Notes under the pieces: generated by a model
The model's database searches: none
What the model saw: only the letters and a program-made list of their open reading frames with translations
Told to the model about the DNA's origin: nothing
Assembly: GCA_016720825.1 (NCBI GenBank)
Contig: JADKJV010000014.1
Location: forward strand, 1 to 64,000
Direction: 5' to 3'
Length of the DNA: 64,000 bases
From: Chitinophagaceae bacterium
GTDB lineage: Bacteria > Bacteroidota > Bacteroidia > Chitinophagales > Chitinophagaceae
In this document: piece by piece, positions 55,744 through 63,850 of the stretch
How the letters are laid out: each line of letters begins with the position of its first letter
Numbering within the stretch: position 1 is the first letter of the stretch
Position numbers and translations under genes: made by a program

Positions 55744-58224
55744 TTAAAACGTCAGCCTGAAACTTCCAAAAATCCCGAAAGTCTTATCCCCAGTTTTGGG
55801 GAGGGTTGAAGGCAGCACCCGCCACACAAAATCGAGGCGGAAGACGTGGAAGATATTGTCAACACCGGTTCCCAGTTCGAGATAGGTTTTGTCATCCAGT
55901 GTCTGGAAACTATTACCGGTTTTGAAATTGAGTGCGCGGTTGGCAGGGGTTAAACCGCCCCAGAGTACTTTAGCAGTCCACAGTTGCCGGGCTTTGATTT
56001 TGGGAAAGAGCCGGAAGATGCCGCTGCCGAAATTATGTTCGATGTTGATGCCCGCGTAACGGTCGTGCACGAATTCCCAGCGGTTCATCATATTAAAAGC
56101 ATACTTGTTGTAGTAATACAATTCATTGCCGGGAGCAATATCAAGTAACGGATAGGGCAGGGTGCCGAATGTTTTGCCGCCATATATAAACCAGGAAACG
56201 CTGCCGAATGGCGGGATTTTAAAATAATCAGAAACGGAAGCACTGATTTTAGTGTATGAATAACTGCTGTTCAGCACACCGGGGAAGCCATGGCTGATAT
56301 AGATTTCCCCAATGGGGTAAGGACTGCCGAGGCTGGAACGGTAGAAATAAGTTTCGAGGAATTTCTCGAGATAAGCAAAGCGGAAACGCAGTGACACTTC
56401 AAAATTGCTGAATGGTTTTCCCGGGATACCAACTGCAAATGAATCGGCGGGCAGGAGATTGCGGAGGGGCGTAGTGATTTTATGGGTGATCGTGAGTTTG
56501 TTCGACATCCATTTGGAGGATTCATAAAAGAACTCCACCCTTTTTTCATCGACGCTGGTGTTTTTCACCGGCACGCCCTGTTTGCGGATGGCGAGGGAGA
56601 ATATATTATCCTGGCTTACTTCACCGTAGTAGTTCTGTCCCCAGTCGAGGTCATGTGTATAGGCTCCGTAGATATACATCCTGGGTGATTTGGTGGGCAG
56701 GTAGAAAAAGTCTGCCATGCCTTTGAGCTTTTTGTCTTTGAAGCCATAGGCGAGATAAGTATGGAAAGTGATTTTATGGTTAAAATGGTGATTGGTGTTT
56801 ACATCAAACCGGAGACGCAGGCCTTCCCATCCGTTTGAACTGACCCAGTTCATCCAGGGACCGATCTGGTAATTGCCGATGGTTTTGTAACCGGTGCCGA
56901 TGAAGTCGAGGGTTTTGGTGAACCGCTGGAAAACGGGTGCGTTCGTCAGGGTGTCAATCATTTTGATGATACCCTTTTCAGTTTTGCTCAGTTCTTCGTG
57001 ACGGGCAGTGACCCAGTATTCGCGTGATTTGTTATGGGCATCGGGAAGGGTGATGACTTCTTCCATGACTTTATTCTTAGCGAGTTCATTCACTACAGCG
57101 CTGTCATTCACGACAATGTTTTCATAGGTGGTGGTCTTGCGGCCGATCACACCGGGTTTGTCTTTGCCAATGGGAGAGAGGTCGGCTACAAATTTATCTT
57201 TAGCGAGGAACCAGGTGGAGTCGTTGATCATCTTGTATTCCTGGATCATGCTCAGGTTTTCCAGGAAGTTTACATCGGCGTCTTTACCGAGACGGAGGCT
57301 CATTTTCTGGATAGCGAATGTGCCGGCATGCACCCAGCAGTCGCCTTCGAAAGTAACAGCACCATTGCGGCGGGGCGTGAACACCAGGTGGAAATACCGC
57401 TGGTTGGCGATCAGTTGGGTGTCCACCACACGGTAATTGTAATAGTAGTCGCCGTTATCGCTGATGGGACTTACAAATTCCTTATCAAATACCGGAATGA
57501 AGTTGTTGTACACATTTACGTTCTGGTCCATCCCGCCGAGCTGTTTGGAAAAACTTTCATTGCTGACGCCGGTGGTGTTCACAGATTTGATCACTTCCCT
57601 TCTTTTCTTTGGTTTTTCCTGGTAGTAGTAATCGGAAATAACTTCCGACAGGAAAGTGGGCAGGTATTTGAGTCCGTCGGCTGTATCAATATTCTGGTTG
57701 ATCAGTTCGGTGATGGGACGAAGTGGTTTTATTTTCCCGAATTTTTCGAAGTTGAAATTTTTAAGATCGAGTTCCAGTTTGTTGTAGAGTTCGTAAGAGA
57801 AATTCGCAAAACGGTAGCGGTCGTTTTCGGGTTTATGCTGTACGATTTTTTTCCAGAGCAGTAATCCTTTGTTCACTTTAACCCGGACGGTGGCGTTTTC
57901 GGTGAAAGTGCCTCTTTCCAGGTTGATTTCGGCGTGGATAGAATCCTTGGCGGGTTTGATGATGAAGTAGAAAGGCTGGTAGCCCACGCAAGTGATCTGG
58001 AGTGTATCTGAAGGCCATTCTGCCAGATAGAACTGGAAATTACCGGCTGAATCGGATTGCCTGCCTACCATGGTGTTTTTAAACTGTACGGATGCAAAGG
58101 GAATCTTTTCTTCGCTGTGTGAGTCCCGGATGCTGCCCAGGATCACCTTGTGCTGGGCGGAGCTGCAGATACCGGTTAACAGGAACAGGAAGAACAGGGG
58201 CAGGTAGTATGCGTTAGTTTTCAT
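55744..58224 (-). CDS. DUF5686 / carboxypeptidase-regulatory-domain outer membrane protein
   Basis: An 826-residue exported protein. It has a signal peptide (LPLFFLFLLTGICSSA|QHK), a CarboxypepD_reg-like beta-sandwich (ILGSIRDSHSEEKIPFASVQ, GNFQFYLAEWPSDTLQITC), then a long DUF5686-type region ending in a barrel (HDRYAGINIEHNFGSGIFRL, FHVFRLDFVWRVLPS, FGIFGSFRLTF). It is probably an outer-membrane protein of unknown function. ATG 58224 starts the signal; the frame is intact. Confidence 0.85.
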   Translation of the reverse strand: MKTNAYYLPLFFLFLLTGICSSAQHKVILGSIRDSHSEEKIPFASVQFKNTMVGRQSDSAGNFQFYLAEWPSDTLQITCVGYQPFYFIIKPAKDSIHAEINLERGTFTENATVRVKVNKGLLLWKKIVQHKPENDRYRFANFSYELYNKLELDLKNFNFEKFGKIKPLRPITELINQNIDTADGLKYLPTFLSEVISDYYYQEKPKKRREVIKSVNTTGVSNESFSKQLGGMDQNVNVYNNFIPVFDKEFVSPISDNGDYYYNYRVVDTQLIANQRYFHLVFTPRRNGAVTFEGDCWVHAGTFAIQKMSLRLGKDADVNFLENLSMIQEYKMINDSTWFLAKDKFVADLSPIGKDKPGVIGRKTTTYENIVVNDSAVVNELAKNKVMEEVITLPDAHNKSREYWVTARHEELSKTEKGIIKMIDTLTNAPVFQRFTKTLDFIGTGYKTIGNYQIGPWMNWVSSNGWEGLRLRFDVNTNHHFNHKITFHTYLAYGFKDKKLKGMADFFYLPTKSPRMYIYGAYTHDLDWGQNYYGEVSQDNIFSLAIRKQGVPVKNTSVDEKRVEFFYESSKWMSNKLTITHKITTPLRNLLPADSFAVGIPGKPFSNFEVSLRFRFAYLEKFLETYFYRSSLGSPYPIGEIYISHGFPGVLNSSYSYTKISASVSDYFKIPPFGSVSWFIYGGKTFGTLPYPLLDIAPGNELYYYNKYAFNMMNRWEFVHDRYAGINIEHNFGSGIFRLFPKIKARQLWTAKVLWGGLTPANRALNFKTGNSFQTLDDKTYLELGTGVDNIFHVFRLDFVWRVLPSTLPKTGDKTFGIFGSFRLTF

Positions 58225-58392
58225 CAATCGCTGTAAAATTAAGCCGGGAAATGTACCGGGTGTTATACAATTTGTCATTTGTAGATTAAGATTCCGGGAA
58301 AAAGTGGTTTACCGGCATGATTTCCTGTTGCGGCCCGGGGTTTTACATTCTTTTCACAAAAAAGTTCTTGGAAATATGGCTGTTCTCTACTT

Positions 58393-58409
58393 ACTTTGTA
58401 TTTCAAAGT
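58393..58409. promoter_or_regulatory. palindromic operator ACTTTG-N5-CAAAGT (copy 1)
   Basis: ACTTTG TATTT CAAAGT is a perfect 6-5-6 inverted repeat. It lies 8 bp before the membrane-protein ATG at 58417 and is followed by GCTTTTT. The same arms occur at 59664-59680. Likely binding site of the winged-helix regulator at 59348. Confidence 0.6.
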
Positions 58410-58416
58410 GCTTTTT

Positions 58417-59070
58417 ATGAATGACAACCAACCAGCAGCAGACTCCCTTAAGGACATACAGGATATCCGCCGGATCATGGAGCGGTCCTCCCGGTTTATC
58501 TCACTCAGTGGACTGAGCGGGATTGCGGCGGGTGTTTGTGCGTTGGTGGCCTGTTGGTTTGCCAGCCAGCAGATTACTGATTATTATAAGCAGTATGATA
58601 TGGCCGGGCATTTTGATGGTCCGGCGTTCCAGCGTTTAAAGCTCAACCTGCTGGTGCTGGCGGCAGCAGTATTATCAATTGCCCTGGTTGCGTCGTTTTA
58701 TTTCACCTGGCGGAGGGCGCGTCAGAAAAATTTACCGGTTTGGGACCTGACCAGCCGCAAGCTGGCGTGGAATATGATTGTGCCGCTGGCCAGTGGCGGG
58801 TTATTTATACTGGCGATGCTGCAATATAATGAGTGGCGTTTTGTAGCGCCGGGTTGTTTGATTTTTTACGGACTGGCATTGGTCAATGGCAGTAAATACA
58901 CATTAAGCGATATTCGTTATCTCGGTTACCTGGAAATCATCCTGGGACTGGTTTGCACCCAGTTCACCGGTTATGGTTTGTATTTTTGGGCAGTTGGTGT
59001 TGGTGTGCTGCACGTGGTGTATGGGGTGGGGATGTGGTGGAGGTATGAGAGAGAAGATAGTAGAGAGTAG
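58417..59070 (+). CDS. six-helix membrane protein, unknown function
   Basis: A 217-residue membrane protein: a soluble acidic start (SLKDIQDIRRIMERSSRFIS) and about six membrane segments (LSGIAAGVCALVACWF, LLVLAAAVLSIALVASFYF, MIVPLASGGLFILAML, WAVGVGVLHVVYGVGMWW among them). Such proteins are encoded before MarR/ArsR-type winged-helix regulators in Bacteroidota, as here. Function unknown. ATG 58417 is used because the operator lies right before it. Confidence 0.75.
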   Translation: MNDNQPAADSLKDIQDIRRIMERSSRFISLSGLSGIAAGVCALVACWFASQQITDYYKQYDMAGHFDGPAFQRLKLNLLVLAAAVLSIALVASFYFTWRRARQKNLPVWDLTSRKLAWNMIVPLASGGLFILAMLQYNEWRFVAPGCLIFYGLALVNGSKYTLSDIRYLGYLEIILGLVCTQFTGYGLYFWAVGVGVLHVVYGVGMWWRYEREDSRE

Positions 59071-59280
59071 ATATTAGATATTAGATAGGTGAAAATTGAA
59101 AGCGAGGGAGCAGGGAGCAGGGAGCAGGGAGCAGGGAGCAGGGAGCAGGGAGCAGGGAGCAGGGAGCAGGGAGCAGGGAGCAGGGAGCAGGATGCAGGAT
59201 GCAGGGAGCAGGTAACTGGTAGCAGGTATCTGGTAACTGGCAACTGGCAACTGGTAACTGGTATCTGGTAACTGGCAACC
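59071..59280 (+). repeat. long heptad array: TAGATAT units, then CWGGNNN units
   Basis: Starts at the stop codon with TAGATAT-TAGATAT-TAGATAG. From 59105 come about twelve near-perfect CAGGGAG units, then CAGGATG, CAGGTAA, CTGGTAG, CAGGTAT, CTGGTAA and CTGGCAA units to about 59278, all in one 7-bp register. Position-wise the constant part is C-A/T-G-G. No gene is credible here in any frame. Confidence 0.95.
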
Positions 59281-59302
59281 ATATTGAAGCCAATCCATTG
59301 AA

Positions 59303-59330
59303 ATTTGCAATAAAGTACTTTACAATAACA
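59303..59330. promoter_or_regulatory. operator-like AAAGTACTTT site before the regulator gene
   Basis: AAAGTACTTT (59312-59321) is a perfect palindrome within GCAATAAAGTACTTTACAAT, 26 bp before the regulator ATG. It matches the CAAAGTACTTT part of the site at 59675. Probable autoregulatory site. Confidence 0.5.
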
Positions 59331-59347
59331 CGACTATACCCAGGAGT

Positions 59348-59647
59348 ATGCGTAACCCCATAAACGGCCTCAATAAAGTGTTCGACAACCGGATCCGGCT
59401 GGGTGTGATGAGCATCCTGGTGGTGAATGAGGAGGTCAATTTTAATGATTTGAAGCAGATGCTGGAGGTAACTGATGGTAACCTGGCCACGCATCTGGTG
59501 AACCTGGAGGAGAACGGGTATATCCGCGTGCACAAGGGATTTATCGGGAAGAAAACCAACACGACTTATGAGGTTACAAAAACAGGGGCGAGGGCTTTCA
59601 GCGATCATATCGCGGCACTGGAAAATATGATTAAGGGGATTAAATAA
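59348..59647 (+). CDS. winged-helix transcriptional regulator
   Basis: A 99-residue DNA-binding protein: RLGVMSILVVNEEVNFNDLK, LEVTDGNLATHLVNLEENGY (recognition helix) and the wing VHKGFIGKKTNTTYEVT, then a short helix. It matches the small winged-helix regulators that accompany creD-type genes in Bacteroidota. It probably represses its own and neighbouring genes through the palindromes at 58393, 59312 and 59664. Inducer unknown. Confidence 0.88.
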   Translation: MRNPINGLNKVFDNRIRLGVMSILVVNEEVNFNDLKQMLEVTDGNLATHLVNLEENGYIRVHKGFIGKKTNTTYEVTKTGARAFSDHIAALENMIKGIK

Positions 59648-59663
59648 ATTTTTTTACCCATAC

Positions 59664-59687
59664 ACTTTGAAATGCAAAGTACTTTTA
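59664..59687. promoter_or_regulatory. palindromic operator ACTTTG-N5-CAAAGT (copy 2)
   Basis: ACTTTG AAATG CAAAGT followed by ACTTTTA. The arms are identical to the site at 58393 and the spacing is the same. The ATG of the next ORF (59672) lies inside the spacer, so a bound regulator would cover the start of that gene. Confidence 0.6.
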
Positions 59688-60150
59688 AAAAAGAAAAGGA
59701 GACCCTCCTGATCCGCCGCTGGCTGTTGTTTTTATGGTGGCATGGTTGTAAGCGGTCCAGTGCCATGCCGGTGCAATGGGAGCTGCAGTTAGCAACGAGA
59801 CTGATTCCGACTGGTAATGCGGTTGGCAACTGGCTGGATGAAGTACAGCGTGGTGTATCGAAACTGCAGCGGAACAGCCCTGGTTGTTTTATGGATTCGA
59901 CTGGCTGGCATTTGCACACATCGTGCTGGCGTTGTTTTTTATCGGCCCTTACCGCGAGCCGGTAAAAAACAAATGGGTGGTTGAGTGCGGCATTTATGCC
60001 TGCCTCCTGATCATACCTTTCACACTCATGGCAGGTGCTTACCGCGGTATTCCTTTCTGGTGGAGAATGGTGGATGCGTCTTTTGGCATTTTCGGGATGA
60101 TTCCCTGTGTACTGTGTTGAAGAAAATAAACCGGCTTGAAGAGACGAAAA
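59672..60150 (+). pseudogene. membrane protein broken by several frameshifts
   Basis: The first frame gives MQSTFKKEKETLLIRRWLLF and LATRLIPTGNAVGNWLDEVQ. The second frame, from about 59850, gives TAAEQPWLFYGFDWLAFAHI, VLALFFIGPYREPVKNKW, FTLMAGAYRGIPFWWRMVD and FGIFGMIPC. A third gives LKKINRLEETKR after 60115. Together they describe a membrane protein of about 155 residues between the regulator and creD. The last break runs into the low-quality block, so sequence error is the likely cause. Function unknown. Confidence 0.65.
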
Positions 60151-60154
60151 GAAC

Positions 60155-60795
<641 letters not shown>

Positions 60796-60826
60796 GACTA
60801 GGTTAACCGGGATTATTCTTAAAAGG

Positions 60827-61018
60827 TAGTTGGATGTTGATCCCTATGATTGAATATTTCTTATAGAAATGCAAAATTCAAAAGTAAAAAAGTCAAAAAT
60901 GACAAGACTCTACTTACTCTCAGGTTCTTTTTGAATTTTAAATTTTGACTTTTTAATTCTTTGAAAAATATTCAACTATAGGGTTTAACATCCAACTTCC
61001 AACGTCCAACTTCCAACA
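60827..61018. repeat. nested heptad palindrome with conserved loop (copy 1)
   Basis: Outer arms GTTGGATGTTGA and AACATCCAAC..CCAACTTCCAAC, a middle pair CCCTATG / CTATAGGG, and inner arms AAAATTCAAAAGT / ACTTTT-type (60872-60892 and 60931-60955). The loop, about 60899-60933 (TGACAAGACTCTACTTACTC and on to CAGGTTCTTTTTG), is shared with the copy at 63587. Confidence 0.85.
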
Positions 61019-61066
61019 AAATATCTTATCAACCACAAATACAATAACACTTTATAAACTGACAAC

Positions 61067-62368
61067 ATGGAAACATTATCCGAAAACATCTGGCAAAAAA
61101 GTAAATGGCTTGTAAAAGGCGTAATCATCGGCGTGATGGCATTGCTGCTGCTGATTCCGGCCTATTTCGTGGAAAACCTGATCAAAGAAAGGGAAGCGCG
61201 GCAAAAAGAAGCCGTGACTGAAGTCAGCAGTAAATGGGCCGGCCGGCAATTACTGAGGGGACCTGTGCTGGTGATTCCTTATCATGAAACAGTCACCGGG
61301 AAAGACGGACAGCAATCGTTCATCAGGCGTACAGCTTTTTTGGCGCCTGATAAGCTGGATATCAAATCTGTGGTGAACCCGGAACAAAAAACACGCGGCA
61401 TATATAAAGTGATGCTGTATAGCGCCAATGTCAATATGAGCGGACGGTTTAGTTCCCTGCGCCTGGCAGAACTCAAACTGAATCCGGCCAGTATCATCTG
61501 GAAAGATATTACACTCAGCCTGGGTATCATGGATCACCGGGGGTTAAGGGATGATGTGAAACTGGACTGGAATGGTTCCCCCCAAACCCTGGAGGTGGGA
61601 ACAGATATCAATACACTTCACCGTGGTGATTTTGTGGCACCACTGGTCATTGATTCCATGGCAGCAGGGCAATCATTCAATTTTAATGTAACGGTCAGCC
61701 TGAACGGCTCTGAACAATTATTATTTGTGCCCACTGCCAAAGAAACCACCCTCGAAATGAAATCTGTCTGGCCCGATCCCAGTTTCACCGGCAGCCAGTT
61801 GCCGGATACCAGCTGGATAACAGACAAAGGATTTACTGCCCGCTGGAAAACGGTATCACATGCAGGCACAGTTCCGTTGAATCCCAACAGCACACTGGCC
61901 TCCATGGAAAGTTATGCATACGGAGCAGACCTGTACATACAGCTGAACGGTTACCAGAAAACACTTCGTTCCGTTAAGTACGCTATTCTCTGTATCCTGC
62001 TCACCTTTACTGCATTCTTCCTGATAGAAACATCCACCAAACAATCCGTACACCCGTTGCATTATGCACTGATCGGTTGTGCACTGCTGCTGTTCTATAC
62101 GCTGTTGCTTTCTTTTTCAGAATACACCGGATTCAATATCGCGTATATGATATCGGCCATCGCCACCACGGGACTGATTGCCTGGTTTGTCCGCGGATTG
62201 CTTAAAGCCACGCGACCCGCTGTATTGTTATCAGTCATACTGGTGATGTTGTACTCCTACGTGTTTACAATTCTCCAGTTACAGGATTATGCGCTGTTAC
62301 TCGGCAGTGTGGGTCTGTTCCTGACGCTGGGTGTGGTGATGTATTTTACAAGGAAGTTGAAATGGTAG
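61067..62368 (+). CDS. creD: inner membrane protein CreD
   Basis: A 433-residue protein: one N-terminal helix (VIIGVMALLLLIPAYFVENL), a periplasmic domain of about 270 residues (GRQLLRGPVLVIPYHETVTG, KSVWPDPSFTGSQLPDTSWI), and about six C-terminal helices (YALIGCALLLFYTLLLSFSE onwards). This is the CreD family, linked to envelope stability and beta-lactam or colicin tolerance in other bacteria. Here it is downstream of the winged-helix regulator, which probably controls it. Intact. Confidence 0.93.
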   Translation: METLSENIWQKSKWLVKGVIIGVMALLLLIPAYFVENLIKEREARQKEAVTEVSSKWAGRQLLRGPVLVIPYHETVTGKDGQQSFIRRTAFLAPDKLDIKSVVNPEQKTRGIYKVMLYSANVNMSGRFSSLRLAELKLNPASIIWKDITLSLGIMDHRGLRDDVKLDWNGSPQTLEVGTDINTLHRGDFVAPLVIDSMAAGQSFNFNVTVSLNGSEQLLFVPTAKETTLEMKSVWPDPSFTGSQLPDTSWITDKGFTARWKTVSHAGTVPLNPNSTLASMESYAYGADLYIQLNGYQKTLRSVKYAILCILLTFTAFFLIETSTKQSVHPLHYALIGCALLLFYTLLLSFSEYTGFNIAYMISAIATTGLIAWFVRGLLKATRPAVLLSVILVMLYSYVFTILQLQDYALLLGSVGLFLTLGVVMYFTRKLKW

Positions 62369-62470
62369 TTTGAAGACAATTGATAATGGACAATGCTTGC
62401 CCGCCGAGCGCCTTTGCTGAAGCTTCAGCGTAAGCATAAGCGGAGCGTAGGAGGGGATAATTGAGAATTG
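62369..62470. repeat. AATTGA-type heptads around a palindromic core, running into the dgkA start
   Basis: GACAATTGATAATGGACAATG on the left and GATAATTGAGAATTGATG on the right follow 7-bp steps. Between them is a GC-rich block with the perfect palindrome GCTGAAGCTTCAGC. The right-hand heptads end in the ATG of dgkA at 62471. Confidence 0.7.
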
Positions 62471-62839
62471 ATGAAAGAAAAGCATTCATTCAATATTCTA
62501 GACCGGATAAAGAGCATTCGCTATGCAGTTTCAGGTATTGGTGCATTTTTCCGAAAGGAACACAATGCCTGGCTGCATGCGGTTGCTACGATGGCTGTGA
62601 TTGTGCTGGCTTTGATTTATCCGGTGACAGTCATGGAAGGATGCTTGTTGATTATTGTTACCGGACTGGTCTGGTTTGCTGAGATTTTCAATACGGCTAT
62701 TGAACGGATGATGGATTTGCTGCATCCTACTCATCATCCGGAAGCCGGGAGGATAAAGGATTTGTCCGCAGGAGCAGTGTTGGTGCTGGCAGTTGTTGCA
62801 TGTTGTACCGGGTTAATCATTTTTATTCCCAAACTATGA
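62471..62839 (+). CDS. dgkA: diacylglycerol/undecaprenol kinase family protein
   Basis: A 122-residue membrane kinase with three helices and the family signature WFAEIFNTAIERMMDLL plus AGRIKDLSAGAVLV. It phosphorylates diacylglycerol or undecaprenol in the inner membrane; the substrate is not decided by sequence (Gram-positive DgkA types use undecaprenol). ATG 62471 is chosen. The DUF1361 gene starts 4 bp after its stop. Confidence 0.92.
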   Translation: MKEKHSFNILDRIKSIRYAVSGIGAFFRKEHNAWLHAVATMAVIVLALIYPVTVMEGCLLIIVTGLVWFAEIFNTAIERMMDLLHPTHHPEAGRIKDLSAGAVLVLAVVACCTGLIIFIPKL

Positions 62840-62843
62840 TGCC

Positions 62844-63515
62844 ATGGAAAAATGGATAAATACATCGTATCAAAGACTGACCGAGCTGGAAAAGATTATG
62901 CTTTTGTCGGCTGCCTTCAGCATCGTATTATTATTGATCAGGATAATTGTGACCGGTGAATGGTTGTTTGCATTCCTGCCATGGAATATGCTGCTGGCTT
63001 ATATCCCTTACTGGATTACACGCTGGCTGACTTTCCACCCTGACAGGATGGAGAAGAAGCGCCTGTTTATCCCGGCGCTGATCCTGTGGATACTGTTTGT
63101 TCCAAACTCATTCTATATTATCACTGATCTTTTCCATTTTAATGAAACAGCAGATGCACCCCGGTGGTTTGATCTCACGCTGTTGTTCTCCTTTGCATGG
63201 AATGGTATTTTACCCGGGGTAGTTAGTGTTTATAAAATGGAGAGTATCGTTGTTGACGGACTCCGGCTGCATAACCGGATTTATTTTCTCTTACCCATCA
63301 TGTGGCTAATAGCCCTTGGGATTTATATCGGACGCTATCTCCGTTATAACAGCTGGGATATTATCACCGACCCTTTTTCACTCATCGGTGATATTACCTG
63401 GATGGTCATCCATCCCCTGCGCCATGGTTATGCCTGGGGCATGATCGCCTGTTTCGGTGTATTTATGACAATTATCTATATAAGTATCCGCCGTCTCTCC
63501 GCGGCGATACGATAA
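62844..63515 (+). CDS. DUF1361 membrane protein
   Basis: A 223-residue protein with about seven helices (IMLLSAAFSIVLLLIRIIV, LFIPALILWILFVPNSFYII, YFLLPIMWLIALGIYIGRYL, GMIACFGVFMTIIYISI) and the family motif PNSFYIITDLFHF. Function unknown. Operon with dgkA. A possible terminator and then a long heptad palindrome follow. Confidence 0.9.
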   Translation: MEKWINTSYQRLTELEKIMLLSAAFSIVLLLIRIIVTGEWLFAFLPWNMLLAYIPYWITRWLTFHPDRMEKKRLFIPALILWILFVPNSFYIITDLFHFNETADAPRWFDLTLLFSFAWNGILPGVVSVYKMESIVVDGLRLHNRIYFLLPIMWLIALGIYIGRYLRYNSWDIITDPFSLIGDITWMVIHPLRHGYAWGMIACFGVFMTIIYISIRRLSAAIR

Positions 63516-63548
63516 GATGCTGGTTGGAACCACTTGCAAAGGCAGGTG

Positions 63549-63580
63549 AGAGGGCTCTCCGGGAGGAGGGCCTTTTTTGG
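63549..63580 (+). terminator. probable intrinsic terminator after DUF1361
   Basis: AGGGCTCTCC / GGAGGAGGGCCT imperfect stem with a short loop and a TTTTTT run, 34 bp after the stop. Confidence 0.65.
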
Positions 63581-63586
63581 TTAAGA

Positions 63587-63788
63587 GGTTGGAGGTTGGA
63601 AGTTGGAGGTTGAACCCTATGATTGTAAATACTTAAATGAAATCAAAAGTCAAAAGTAAAAATTCAAAAATGACAAGACTTTTCTTACTCTCAGGTTCTT
63701 TTTGAATTTTTACTTTTGAATTTTCACTTCTTTCGGAAAATTACTACCATAGGGTTCAACCTCCAACTTCCAACTTCCAACATCCAAC
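63587..63788. repeat. nested heptad palindrome with conserved loop (copy 2)
   Basis: Outer arms of GTTGGAG/GTTGGAA units (63588-63612) and CCAACTT/CCAACAT units (63759-63788), then AACCCTATG / CATAGGGTT, then inner TCAAAAG units and their complement. Loop about 63671-63705 (TGACAAGACTTTTCTTACTC, CAGGTTCTTTTTG) nearly identical to copy 1 at 60899. Same orientation as copy 1. Confidence 0.88.
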
Positions 63789-63795
63789 ACTTCAA

Positions 63796-63830
63796 AAAAA
63801 ACGGACTGAATCAACATCCAGTCCGTTTCT
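63796..63830. terminator. intrinsic terminator of the right-edge gene (minus strand)
   Basis: AAACGGACTG and CAGTCCGTTT form a perfect 10-bp stem with a 10-nt loop and an A run that reads as a T run on the minus strand, 20 bp after the stop of the partial gene at 63851. Confidence 0.85.
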
Positions 63831-63850
63831 TAATAAATTACGTTTAACCG

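Noticed and set aside
57034..57864. 276-codon plus-strand ORF inside the DUF5686 gene
   Set aside because: Antisense to an intact 826-residue protein; composition rich in His, Phe, Val and Gly typical of a shadow frame.
58971..59608. Minus-strand ORFs rich in LLPAPCS repeats
   Set aside because: They are translations of the heptad array (period 7 read in frame gives a 7-residue repeat over 21 bp). The real genes on the plus strand explain both flanks.
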